Part shown: positions 29,170 to 37,117 of the stretch, one piece after another
How the letters are laid out: each line of letters starts with the position of its first letter
Numbering within the stretch: the stretch's first letter is position 1
Origin: DATLED01 sp963750255
GTDB lineage: Bacteria > Actinomycetota > Acidimicrobiia > Acidimicrobiales > CADCTF01
Reading direction: 5' to 3'
DNA length: 64,000 bases
Assembly (NCBI GenBank): GCA_963750255.1
Contig: CAVVPZ010000006.1
Coordinates: forward strand, 744,001-808,000
The notes under the pieces: model-generated
The model's input: the letters and a program-made list of their open reading frames with translations, nothing else
Told to the model about the DNA's origin: nothing
Database searches by the model: none
Translations under genes and position numbers: made by a program

Positions 29170-30663
29170 TGGCTGGCTTCGACGAACTGGCCCGGCTGCA
29201 CACCTCGCTCGAGCCGAGCGCGCTCGGCCACCTCAAGCGTCTCGTGGGTGCGTGGGGGATGTTGAGCGACCTGTGTTTCGCCGATCTCCTTCTCTTCGTG
29301 CCGATGGCGGGCGGTCCGGGTAGCCGGTTCATCGTGCTCGGCCAGGTCCGGCCGACGACGAGCCAGACCCTCCACCGAGACGACCTCGTCGGCCAGGTGA
29401 TCGACGAAGCCGAACGGCCCCTCGTGGCCAGCGCCCTCGGCCTCGGTGAGATCGTCGAGGGCGAGATCGCCATCACCCCCCGAGGAGAGCGCGCTCGGAT
29501 CCAGTGCATCCCGGTGCGGTGGAAGGGGGAGGTGCTCGCCGTCCTCACCCGAGAGTCGGCCCCGTCGGTCGGCCGGCGTCCGGGAGAGCTCGAACGCATC
29601 TACGTCGAGACCTTCGACCGCTTCGCCCGGATGATTGTGCGGGGCGACTTTCCGTTCGGCGGCGAGGACGTGCCCGAGGCCGAGGAAGCCCCTCGCGTGG
29701 GTGACGGCGTGCTCCTCCTCGATGCCGGATCCCGCATCGAATACGCCAGCCCCAACGCGATCAGCGCTCTCCACCGCCTGGGGATCTCGTCGAACGCCGA
29801 GGGGATGCGCCTCGACGAACTCGGCGTGAACGAATCCGCGGTGCGAGCGGCCTACGCCACCATGTTTCCGATGACCGAGGAGATCGAGCGGCGTCCCGAC
29901 GTCGTCGCCCTCCTCCGATGTATCCCGCTTCTCGACGACGGCGGCGTGACCGGCTCGGTGGTGTTGATGCGCGACGTCACGCAGTTGCGCCGCCTTGACC
30001 GGTTGCTGTTGAGCAAAGACGCGACCATCCGCGAGGTCCACCACCGGGTCAAGAACAACCTGCAGACGATCTCCTCGCTGCTTCGACTGCAGGCCCGGCG
30101 CCTCGACTCCGCCGGAGGCGAAGGGAGCACTGCAGGAGGCGGAGCGTCGCATCCGAGCCATCGCCCGCGTGCACGAGATCCTGTCTCGCGACGCCGTCGA
30201 GCAGGTGCCTTTCGACGAGATCATCGACGACCTCGTGCGGGTGGCGGTCGACAGCGCCCAGTCGTTGCAGCGCCCGGTGACCTTCACCACCGAGGGCGAC
30301 GCGGGAGAGCTGCCGGCCGAAGTCGCCACCCCGCTGGCCGTCGTCCTCCAGGAGATCTTGCTGAACGCAGTCGAGCACGGCTTCGAGGAGTCCGACGACT
30401 TTGCCGTGGGTTCGCCCGAGGGCCGAATCGTCGTCTCGTTGATGAACGACGGTCGCCAACTCGACGTGACGGTGTCCGACAACGGCAAGGGATTCCCCGA
30501 GGGATTCTCGATCGAGCGCAGCGACAGCCTCGGCCTGTCGATCGTCAGCCGGTTCGTGACCAGCCAACTCGGCGGCACGATCGAACTCGTCAGCGGTCCG
30601 GGTGGTGGGGCCACCGTCCGCCTCGACGTCCCCCTCGACGCCCCGGAAACCACCGAACCCTGA
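29169..30663 (+). CDS. pdtaS: PdtaS-like sensor histidine kinase
   Basis: Cytosolic HWE/HisKA_2-type histidine kinase, similar to mycobacterial PdtaS, which controls the antiterminator PdtaR. About 497 residues: N-terminal GAF-like H_kinase_N domain (1-155), PAS-like domain (about 175-285), phospho-acceptor box REVHHRVKNNLQTISSLLRL (His near residue 297) and the ATPase with VLQEILLNAVEHG, VSDNGKGFP and LGLSIVSRFV. One shift near 30120. ATG 29169 overlaps the preceding stop (TGATG). No PdtaR homologue is found in the window. Confidence 0.85.
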
Positions 30664-30691
30664 CCTCCCCGTCCCCCGTCCCCGTCCCGGG

Positions 30692-30767
30692 GCGTTGGTG
30701 TGGCCGAAGTGGTGGCTGGAATCGGACAATTCGGGCAGAAAGACGACCGAATTGGCCACTCCAACGC
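30692..30767. repeat. 76-bp inverted-repeat element, third copy
   Basis: Bounded by GCGTTGGTGTGGCCGAA and the complement of GCGTTGGAGTGGCCAAT. Same length (76 bp) and terminal sequence as the unit at 12841, and again between convergent genes (kinase and whiB). The interior is more diverged. The rest of 30664-30783 has no gene. Confidence 0.65.
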
Positions 30768-30783
30768 CTGGTCGGCGGTGGGA

Positions 30784-31086
30784 TCAGGCGGTGAGGGTGG
30801 CCCGGCGCTGGCGGGCGACCCACTGGCGGCGGAGCTTGCGGCGCTCCTCCTCGGAGGTGCCGCCCCAGACGCCCGATTCCTGGTTGGTGGAGAGGGCGAA
30901 CTCGAGGCACGCCGACTGGGCGTCGCACGCCCGGCACACGGCCTTGGCCTGCTCGATCTGCTCGAGGGCGATGCCGGTGGTTCCGACCGGGAAGAAGAGA
31001 TCGGGGTCGACGCTGCGACAACTGGCCTTCTCCCGCCACTCCTCGTCGTTCCAGGTGAAGAGGTTGCGAGCTGAGGTGAGGGCCAC
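30784..31086 (-). CDS. WhiB-family Fe-S transcription regulator
   Basis: Small actinobacterial regulator that binds a 4Fe-4S cluster and partners with the sigma factor region 4. 100 residues with the four ligand cysteines at 23, 51, 54 and 60 (C-x27-C-x2-C-x5-C), the turn GVWGGTSEEERRKLRR and a basic tail (ARQRRATLTA). The length and short tail are most like WhiB1/WhiB2-type proteins; I do not assign a subgroup. It starts GTG 31086 with GGAGG 8 bases upstream. A minus-strand TATACC (31184-31179) and a CGTTG-ACGA-CAACG inverted repeat (31193-31206) may form its promoter region. Confidence 0.93.
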   Translation of the reverse strand: MALTSARNLFTWNDEEWREKASCRSVDPDLFFPVGTTGIALEQIEQAKAVCRACDAQSACLEFALSTNQESGVWGGTSEEERRKLRRQWVARQRRATLTA

Positions 31087-31192
31087 TGCGGTGCCTCCAG
31101 GCGGGATTCGGGTCAGGAAGAGGAAAGGAGTCGGTGGCGCGCCTCCCGCCGACGGGTGCGGATCACCGGAATGTTTCAGGTATACAAAACTT

Positions 31193-31206
31193 CGTTGACG
31201 ACAACG
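31193..31206. promoter_or_regulatory. Small inverted repeat in the whiB / GDPD intergenic region
   Basis: CGTTG-ACGA-CAACG lies in an AT-rich stretch between whiB (minus) and the phosphodiesterase gene (plus). It may be an operator or part of a -35 region for either gene. No clear -10 was found on the plus strand. Confidence 0.3.
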
Positions 31207-31268
31207 TAAAGTCCTTCTTGCAGCGCTGGCAAGGATTCTTGGGAAGAAGTTCCGAGAAAGGTTTCGTC

Positions 31269-32009
31269 ATGACGGCGATTTGGGGTCATCGGGGGGCATC
31301 TCGGGCCTGTCCGGAGAACACCGTGGCCGCCTTCGTCGAGGCGGCTCGCCAGGGTGCTGACGGGGTCGAACTCGACGTGCGGCGGGCGGCGGACGGGGCG
31401 TTGGTCGTCCACCACGACGCCGTGCTGGCCGACGGGCGCCTGATCGCCGACCTCACCCGGTCCGACCTCCCGTCGACGGTTGCCTTGCTCGACGAGGCTC
31501 TGGAGGCGTGCGCCGGCATCCGAGTCAACATCGAGATCAAGAACGTCGACGTCGACCCCGACTTCGACCCAGACGAGTACCTGGCCGGGGCCGTGGTCGA
31601 GACCGTGGCCCGACTGGGCATGGGCGACCGGGTGGTGGTCTCGAGCTTCGGACTGGCCGCCATCGACCGTGTGCGGGCCCTCGATCCGGCGCTGGCCACC
31701 GGCTATCTGGCCTCGGCCCGGTGGGACCAGACCAAGGCGCTCCAGCGGGCCATCGACGGCGGCCACACCGCGTTTCACCCCTACCACCTCGTCGTCAACG
31801 CCGACCTCGTCGCCGCCGGGCATGCCGCAGGGCTCGAAGTCAACACCTGGACCGTCGACGACCCCGACCGCATCCGGTGGTTGGCCCGGGACTGCGGGGT
31901 CGACGGCATCATCACCAACGAACCCGACGTGGCGCTCGCCGCCCTCGCTCAGTCGGGCGACGACGACGGATCGCCAGGAAGCACCAGGTCGAGCACCGCC
32001 GATTCGTAG
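31269..32009 (+). CDS. Glycerophosphodiester phosphodiesterase
   Basis: Cytosolic GDPD hydrolysing glycerophosphodiesters to glycerol-3-phosphate and an alcohol. 246 residues, TIM-barrel with the two catalytic histidines in GHRGASRACPENT (His7) and VVHHDAVLADGR, the metal site DGVELDVR, and IEIKN. No signal peptide. It starts ATG 31269. Its last 61 bases overlap the 3' end of the convergent lipid kinase gene, so both stops lie inside the other's coding region. Confidence 0.92.
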   Translation: MTAIWGHRGASRACPENTVAAFVEAARQGADGVELDVRRAADGALVVHHDAVLADGRLIADLTRSDLPSTVALLDEALEACAGIRVNIEIKNVDVDPDFDPDEYLAGAVVETVARLGMGDRVVVSSFGLAAIDRVRALDPALATGYLASARWDQTKALQRAIDGGHTAFHPYHLVVNADLVAAGHAAGLEVNTWTVDDPDRIRWLARDCGVDGIITNEPDVALAALAQSGDDDGSPGSTRSSTADS

Positions 32010-32896
32010 CGGAAGTCGAGACGTTCTGTCTCGCCGAGGTGGTCGCCGTCGACTTGGTAGTGGAACGGCGCGCCGGCGGCCGTGGCCACCGCTTCGATGA
32101 CCTCGGTGGTGTAGCGGACCTTGCGTTGGCGACGCAGGGGACGTCCGAGCTGTAGGGCCGAGGCGATGATGGACAGGAGCGGGACGAACGACATCGTGCG
32201 CACCTCGACCATGACCAAGGGATGGTCGAGGCCGGCGTCGGGGGCGATGTTGAGGGCCCGATTGCCGAGGAACGTGTACGGGTTGGTGTTGAGACAGATG
32301 GCGAGGAAGGCGTCGCCGGCGGTGCCGCCGGCCGGGTCGGTGACCTCGACTTGCACTCGCGGATGGCGCCGATCGAAATGGCGGAACCAGGTCGCGAATC
32401 CGGCGTAGACGAACAACGGGTGCCCGGCGTAGCGCTTGAGTCCCGAGTGGCGCTCGACCTGCTCGACGACGGCGGCGTCGAAGCCCATGCCCACGTGGAA
32501 GAGGAAGTAGCGCCCGTTGACCGACCCGAGCCCGACCCGTCGTCGGTTGCCGGTGGCGAGCGCCGACAAGAGTTGCCCGGTGGCCTCGATGGGGTCGTTG
32601 AGGATGCCGATGGTGCGGGCGAACACGTTGGTGGACCCGCCGGGGAGCACGGCCAGTGCGGTGTGCGAACCCGCGAGTCCGTTGGCGGCTTCGTTGAGGG
32701 TGCCGTCGCCGCCGAGCACGACCACGCAGTCGACGCCGGCCGCCGCTGCGCCCTGGGCCAGTCGGGTGGCGTGGCCGCGGCGGCTGGTTTCGGCCACCTC
32801 GACCTCGTGGTCGGCGGCGAGGGCCTTGGCGATGACGACCCGGGTGCGGGCGGTCACCGAGGACGCCGCCGCGTTGACGAGGAGAAGGACCCGCAC
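31949..32896 (-). CDS. Diacylglycerol/sphingosine kinase-family lipid kinase
   Basis: DagK-fold lipid kinase. 315 residues. The nucleotide loop GGDGTLNEAANGL and the following LPGGSTNVFAR are intact, then GVGSVNGRYFLFHVGMGFDA-like substrate-lobe sequence (here GSVNGRYFLFHVGMGFDAA), ending with YQVDGDHLGETERLDF. GTG at 32896. It is immediately downstream of the sigma-factor gene (18 bases) and overlaps the GDPD gene tail to tail; both act on glycerolipid metabolism. Confidence 0.9.
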   Translation of the reverse strand: MRVLLLVNAAASSVTARTRVVIAKALAADHEVEVAETSRRGHATRLAQGAAAAGVDCVVVLGGDGTLNEAANGLAGSHTALAVLPGGSTNVFARTIGILNDPIEATGQLLSALATGNRRRVGLGSVNGRYFLFHVGMGFDAAVVEQVERHSGLKRYAGHPLFVYAGFATWFRHFDRRHPRVQVEVTDPAGGTAGDAFLAICLNTNPYTFLGNRALNIAPDAGLDHPLVMVEVRTMSFVPLLSIIASALQLGRPLRRQRKVRYTTEVIEAVATAAGAPFHYQVDGDHLGETERLDFRYESAVLDLVLPGDPSSSPD

Positions 32897-32914
32897 GGCA
32901 GGCGGCGGGAGCCG

Positions 32915-33667
32915 CTAGTCCTCTGTCGCGTCCTGGCGCAGCTGGGCCAGGCTCCGGGCCAGGAGCCGCGACACGTGCATCTGGGAGATCCCGAGCTGCG
33001 AGGCGATCTCCGACTGGGTGAGACCCTCGAAGAACCGCAGGTGGAGGATGCGCTGCTGGCGGGGCGGGAGCTTGGCGATGAGCGGACTGAGCGCCACGCG
33101 GTGCTCGACCTCGACCATCCCCTCGTCTTCTTCGCCGAGTGATGTTGCCAACGAGCCGCCAGCGTCCTCGCCCGGCGACGGAGCGTCGAGCGACGTGAAG
33201 CGATACGCCTGGCCGGCTTCCATGGCTTCGAGGATCTCTTCTTCGCTGACCCCAGCGGCCTGCGCGATCTCCGGGATGGTCGGGGAGCGGCCCAGGTCTT
33301 GGTTGAGGGTGGCGACCAGGGCGCCGAGGCGAAGGTGGAGCTCTTGCATGCGCCGGGGCACGCGGACCGCCCACCCCTTGTCGCGGAAGTGGCGCTTGAG
33401 TTCGCCCACGATGGTGTGGGTGGCGTAGGTCGAGAACTCGAGACCGCGCTCGGGTTCGAATCGGTCGACGGCCTTGATCAGTCCGGTCGACGCCACCTGC
33501 ACGAGGTCGTCGAGGGGCTCGCCCCGGTTGTTGAACCGCCGAGCGAGGTACTCGGCTAGTCCGACATGAGCCTCGATGAGCTCGGCGCGGACGGTGGGAT
33601 CGCGTCCGTCGGCGAAGGTGACGAACAGCTCACGCAGCTCTTGGCGGCGTGCGGCGTCGAAGGCCAT
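32915..33667 (-). CDS. SigB/SigF-type alternative sigma factor
   Basis: Group 3 RNA polymerase sigma factor of the general-stress/sporulation class. 250 residues with region 2 (PLDDLVQVASTGLIKAVDRF, then STYATHTIVGELKRHFRDKG), region 3 (SPTIPEIAQAAGVSEEEILE) and region 4 (LTQSEIASQLGISQMHVSRL). Region 1 is absent, as usual. It starts ATG 33667, 4 bases after the stop of the RsbW-like gene, so the regulator and sigma form one operon, with the lipid kinase downstream. Confidence 0.92.
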   Translation of the reverse strand: MAFDAARRQELRELFVTFADGRDPTVRAELIEAHVGLAEYLARRFNNRGEPLDDLVQVASTGLIKAVDRFEPERGLEFSTYATHTIVGELKRHFRDKGWAVRVPRRMQELHLRLGALVATLNQDLGRSPTIPEIAQAAGVSEEEILEAMEAGQAYRFTSLDAPSPGEDAGGSLATSLGEEDEGMVEVEHRVALSPLIAKLPPRQQRILHLRFFEGLTQSEIASQLGISQMHVSRLLARSLAQLRQDATED

Positions 33668-33671
33668 GTGG

Positions 33672-34046
33672 CTAGGCCTCGCTGCGGCGCTTGACGAGAC
33701 GGAAGCTGGACGAGCCCTCGACGAGGGTGAGCTCGTGCTCGTCGACGACGGCGGCGAGGATGAGCTCGGACAGCTCGGTGAGCCCCGGTGCGGTGGCGCC
33801 GTCGGTGAACGTGCCCGAGCCCCGCACCTCCAACCCGTCGTCGAGCAGGGAGTAGCGCATCGTGACCCGGCCGTCGCGACCCTTGGTCCCGATGAGTCCG
33901 AAGACCAATTCGTCGATGGCGATGCGGAGGTCGTCGATCTCTTCGATGGTGAACGACAATCGACTCGCCAAGCCCATGGCCGTCACTCGGGCCAGCCGAA
34001 GGAACTCGGGGTCGGCGGGCATCACGAGCTGGACCTCGTCGGACAT
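33672..34046 (-). CDS. RsbW-like anti-sigma / serine kinase domain protein
   Basis: GHKL ATPase-fold protein, probably the anti-sigma factor for the adjacent SigB/F-type sigma. 124 residues from ATG 34046: MSDEVQLVMPADPEFLRLAR, then SFTIEEIDDLRIAIDELVFG, the N-box equivalent. The N-box ends in Glu-Leu-Val rather than the usual Glu-Ala/Val-x-x-Asn, and the later glycine boxes are weak, so ATPase activity is uncertain. TACCGT lies 8 bases upstream of the start. No STAS anti-anti-sigma gene is adjacent; the SpoIIE phosphatase at 45387 is a possible distant partner. Confidence 0.8.
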   Translation of the reverse strand: MSDEVQLVMPADPEFLRLARVTAMGLASRLSFTIEEIDDLRIAIDELVFGLIGTKGRDGRVTMRYSLLDDGLEVRGSGTFTDGATAPGLTELSELILAAVVDEHELTLVEGSSSFRLVKRRSEA

Positions 34047-34116
34047 GGCTCCGGACGGTACCACCGTCGTCGCGGGACCAAACCGGCGGGATTGGTCACC
34101 CGGCCCGCCTTCACGA

Positions 34117-34129
34117 CAGAATCAGGACC
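34117..34129 (+). promoter_or_regulatory. Leaderless-type -10 box before etfB
   Basis: CAGAAT (34117-34122) is 7 bases before ATG 34130, a CANNNT variant also seen before 42982. Confidence 0.45.
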
Positions 34130-34894
34130 ATGAACGTCGTAGTCTGCGTAAAGCAGATCCCTGATCCGGCCTCACCCGGCCGGCTGGACCCGGCCACGAA
34201 CACGTTGGTGCGGGAAGGCAAGCTGATCCTCGACGACTCCGATGCCTACGGCGTCGAGATGGCGTTGCAGCTCGTGGACAAGGCCGGAGGCGGCGAGGTC
34301 ACCCTCGTCTCGATGGCTCCCAACAACGAGATGAGCGGTCTCCGGACCGCGCTCGCCATGGGCGCGGCCAAGGGCATCCTCGTCTCCGACGACGCCCTCA
34401 AGGGCGCCGATGCCCTGACCACAGCCAAGGTGCTCGCCGCCGCCATCAGCCGGGCCAACCCCGATCTCGTGCTGGCCGCCACCGAATCCACCGACGGCTA
34501 TACCGGAACGACGCCGGTGCAGATCGCCGAGATCATGGGCCTGCCCTCGATCACGTTCGCCAAGAGCATCACGACAGACGGCACCACGGTGCAGGTCGAC
34601 CGCCAGACCGAAGAGGGCTACGACGAGGTCGAGTGCCCGCTTCCGGCTGTCGTCACCGTCACCGCCGGTGTGGTCGAGCCCCGCTACCCCTCGTTCAAGG
34701 GGATCATGGCGGCCAAGGGGAAGCCGGTCGAAGAGCTCAAGGTCAGCGACCTCGGTCTCGACGGCGTGTCCGTGTCCCAGGAGATCACCGACGTCACCGC
34801 AGCCGAAGAGCGCCAGGCCGGTGAGATCGTCACCGACGAGGGCGACGCCCACGAAAAGATCGTTGCATTCCTCGACCAGCTGAAGGTGATTTGA
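34130..34894 (+). CDS. etfB: EtfB, electron transfer flavoprotein beta subunit
   Basis: Small subunit of the soluble electron transfer flavoprotein, which takes electrons from acyl-CoA and other dehydrogenases. 254 residues, with MNVVVCVKQIPDP at the start, ALAMGAAKGILVSDD (AMP-binding), the recognition-loop region DLVLAATESTDGYTGTTPVQ and the C-terminal KIVAFLDQLKVI. It lies 1 base before etfA in a two-gene operon. The window has no acyl-CoA dehydrogenase or ETF:quinone oxidoreductase. Confidence 0.95.
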   Translation: MNVVVCVKQIPDPASPGRLDPATNTLVREGKLILDDSDAYGVEMALQLVDKAGGGEVTLVSMAPNNEMSGLRTALAMGAAKGILVSDDALKGADALTTAKVLAAAISRANPDLVLAATESTDGYTGTTPVQIAEIMGLPSITFAKSITTDGTTVQVDRQTEEGYDEVECPLPAVVTVTAGVVEPRYPSFKGIMAAKGKPVEELKVSDLGLDGVSVSQEITDVTAAEERQAGEIVTDEGDAHEKIVAFLDQLKVI

Positions 34895-34895
34895 G

Positions 34896-35858
34896 ATGGC
34901 GTTTGACAAGGTATGGGTGCTGGCCGAGACCAGCTCCGAGGGCAAGCCCACCTCGATCACGTTCGAGTTGTTGACCAAGGCCCGTTCGCTGGGCTCGACG
35001 GTCGAAGCCGTCACCTGGGGCGGCGGGGCCAACGACATCGCCGCCGACCTCGGCCGCTTCGGCGCCACCAAGGTCTACGACGCCGGTGACCTCGGCGGTT
35101 CGCTGCCCGGTGTCCCCGTCGCCGCCGCCATCGCCGCCCAGATCGAGGCCGGCAACAAGCCCGACGCCATCCTCTTCCCCCAGAGCTACGACGGCCGCGA
35201 CATCGCTGGCCGGCTCTCGGCCAAGCTCGACCTCGGCGTGCTGACCAACCTGGTCGGTCTCGGCGACGACGGCCAGTCCGAGCACGCCATCTTCGGTGGT
35301 GCGACCATCGTCAAGGCCAAGCTCACCAACGCGTCCCCCTACCTCTTCGTGGTGCGACCCAAGTCGTTCGCCCCCGAGGAAAGCGGCGGCGGCGCACCCG
35401 CCGTCGAGACCATCGATGCCCCCGACGCCGGCGCCACCAACACCGCCAAGATCAAGCAGAAGCACGTTGAGGAGCGCACCGGTCCCAAGCTCGACGAGGC
35501 CGCGGTCGTGGTCTCGGGCGGTCGCGGGCTCGGCGAGGCCAAGAACTTCGAGATGGTCGAAGAACTCGCCAAGCTGCTCAAGGGCGCCCCCGGCGCCTCG
35601 CGAGCCATCGTCGACGCCGGGTGGGTGCCCTACGCCTACCAGGTCGGCCAGACGGGCAAGACGGTCAAGCCCACGGTGTACCTCGCCCTGGGCATCTCCG
35701 GCGCCACCCAGCACATGGTGGGCATGAAGGGCGCCAAGAACATCATCGCCGTCAACAAGGACGAGGAGGCGCCGATCCTGTCGATCGCCGACCTCGGCAT
35801 CGTCGGCGACGTCCACAAGGTGATCCCCAAGCTGATCGAGGCCCTCAAAGCCCGCTAG
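34896..35858 (+). CDS. etfA: EtfA, electron transfer flavoprotein alpha subunit
   Basis: FAD-binding subunit of ETF. 320 residues: N-terminal domain starting FDKVWVLAETSSEGKPTSI, then the C-terminal FAD domain with VVSGGRGLGEAKNFEMVEEL, GASRAIVDAGWVPYAYQVGQ, GKTVKPTVYLALGISGATQH and INAINKD-type IIAVNKDEEAPI. It ends in KVIPKLIEALKAR. A strong palindromic hairpin follows 10 bases after the stop. Confidence 0.95.
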   Translation: MAFDKVWVLAETSSEGKPTSITFELLTKARSLGSTVEAVTWGGGANDIAADLGRFGATKVYDAGDLGGSLPGVPVAAAIAAQIEAGNKPDAILFPQSYDGRDIAGRLSAKLDLGVLTNLVGLGDDGQSEHAIFGGATIVKAKLTNASPYLFVVRPKSFAPEESGGGAPAVETIDAPDAGATNTAKIKQKHVEERTGPKLDEAAVVVSGGRGLGEAKNFEMVEELAKLLKGAPGASRAIVDAGWVPYAYQVGQTGKTVKPTVYLALGISGATQHMVGMKGAKNIIAVNKDEEAPILSIADLGIVGDVHKVIPKLIEALKAR

Positions 35859-35868
35859 CTGCTCTGTA

Positions 35869-35911
35869 CTGGGCGCATTTGTGCACCGCTGAGGTGCACA
35901 AATGCGCCCAG
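35869..35911. terminator. Perfect 19-bp-arm hairpin between etfA and a convergent gene
   Basis: Arms CTGGGCGCATTTGTGCACC (35869-35887) and its exact complement (35893-35911) around the 5-base centre GCTGA. It probably ends etfBA transcription and, read the other way, the gene ending at 35938. The unusually long perfect stem and lack of a T-run leave open that it is a repeat element or an RNA structure with another role. Confidence 0.65.
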
Positions 35912-35937
35912 AAGCGCGAGTGGGGGTCGGTTCCCGG

Positions 35938-36648
35938 TCAGACGAGCGGCCAGGGGTAGGGGCGGTCGCCGCGAGGGTCGGGGAACCGCCCCAGACGCAG
36001 CACGGCCTCGACCCGGGCCGAGAACGCCTCGCCCTCGTCGGCGGTGAGGAGGCCGTCGAAGTCGGGAGGGTGGTGGCGGAGGCGTTCGACGTCGGCCAGG
36101 AGTTCGGCCTCGATTGCCTCCCCCGCAAAGTCCCAGATCACCGTGCGCAGCTTGGGATCCTCGTGGAAGCACACGCCGTGGTCGATGCCCCACACTCGTC
36201 CGTCGGCGGTGAGGAGGCAGTGGCCGCTCTTGCGGTCGGCGTTGTTGGCCAACAGGTCGAAGACGGCCATGCGCCGGAGTTGGGGATGCAGGTCGGGCTG
36301 GTCGAGCAGGGTGAAGTAGTGCTCGGCGAAGTCGGCGTCGACGAAGGCCTGGAGCGAGCCTTCGCCCAGCGGCGCATCAGCCCGGAGAATGGTCGCCGGC
36401 ACGATGCCCCACCCCAGGGCGTCGGACAGCCGGCAGGCCGCCACCTCGCGTCGGAAGAGGTGGCCGGGGAAGTCCCACAGCGGGCGCTCGCCCCGCCCCG
36501 GCTTGTAGATGGCGTCGCCCTCCAAGCCCTCGTGGCACAGCCCGACCAGGAAGGTCGCGTTCGAACTCCAGGGCATCCGGCCCTTGAGCTCGATCTCGCC
36601 CTCGAGCAGGAGGGTCAGTGCTTGAGGTGGCCGTTGGTCTTCGGGCAT
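35938..36648 (-). CDS. SCO1664-family PI3/4-kinase-like protein
   Basis: Member of the actinobacterial SCO1664 family, with a fold related to phosphatidylinositol 3/4-kinases; true substrate unknown. 236 residues from ATG 36648. Recognisable stretches are FLVGLCHEG, AIYKPGRGERPLWDFPGHLF (nucleotide-binding lysine), LANNADRKSGHCLL (catalytic-loop-like) and VWGIDHGVCFHED (DHG metal site). Its start lies 34 bases inside the end of the DUF3090 gene, showing coupling in a three-gene operon with DUF3090 and the phosphoglycerate-mutase-like gene. Confidence 0.88.
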   Translation of the reverse strand: MPEDQRPPQALTLLLEGEIELKGRMPWSSNATFLVGLCHEGLEGDAIYKPGRGERPLWDFPGHLFRREVAACRLSDALGWGIVPATILRADAPLGEGSLQAFVDADFAEHYFTLLDQPDLHPQLRRMAVFDLLANNADRKSGHCLLTADGRVWGIDHGVCFHEDPKLRTVIWDFAGEAIEAELLADVERLRHHPPDFDGLLTADEGEAFSARVEAVLRLGRFPDPRGDRPYPWPLV

Positions 36649-37109
36649 GAATGGCCGTCGGGGTCCATGGGCGTGCCGCACAGTTCGCAATTCGGCCGGC
36701 CGCCGGCGAGGAGTTCGTCGCCCCGCTCCACCAAGGCCACGAGTTGGGCCGTCGTGAGCCCGACCTCGGCGGTGGCGCCTTCTTCGTCCTCGGCCACGGC
36801 CTCGTGGAACGCGACGGTGATCCGTTGCGTGGCCTGGTCGAAGACGCCGATGCCGATGGCGCCGACGATCCAGTCGGGTTCGATCGGTGTGCGGAGCCCG
36901 GGCGCGCCCGTGAGCGAGGCCTCCCCGGGCTGATCCGCCAGCACGGCGCGAAACGCCGTGGCCAGACCGGCCACCTGTTGCTTCTCGAGCTTCAGCGTGA
37001 ACGCGGTCTGCCCCGCCCAGGCCTGCACGTAGAACACGCGCTGGCCGGGTTGGCCCACCGTGCCGAAGGTGACGGCGTCGACAGAGGGAAGATCGAAGGA
37101 TTCAGCCAT
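36615..37109 (-). CDS. DUF3090 protein with C-terminal zinc-ribbon-like motif
   Basis: 164-residue protein of the DUF3090 family, found almost only in actinobacteria next to SCO1664 and MSMEG_4193 homologues. It opens AESFDLPSVDAVTFGTVGQP and includes GQRVFYVQAWAGQ. The end carries CELCGTPMDPDGHSCPKTNGH, which could bind zinc (Cys-x2-Cys ... His-x-Cys). Function unknown. ATG 37109 is 8 bases after the phosphatase stop. Confidence 0.9.
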   Translation of the reverse strand: MAESFDLPSVDAVTFGTVGQPGQRVFYVQAWAGQTAFTLKLEKQQVAGLATAFRAVLADQPGEASLTGAPGLRTPIEPDWIVGAIGIGVFDQATQRITVAFHEAVAEDEEGATAEVGLTTAQLVALVERGDELLAGGRPNCELCGTPMDPDGHSCPKTNGHLKH

Positions 37110-37117
37110 GGAGGTTC

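Noticed and set aside
31176..33374. 732-codon open frame on the minus strand across several genes
   Set aside because: High GC leaves few stops; the translation is Arg/Pro/Gly-rich without family features and overlaps four well-supported genes.
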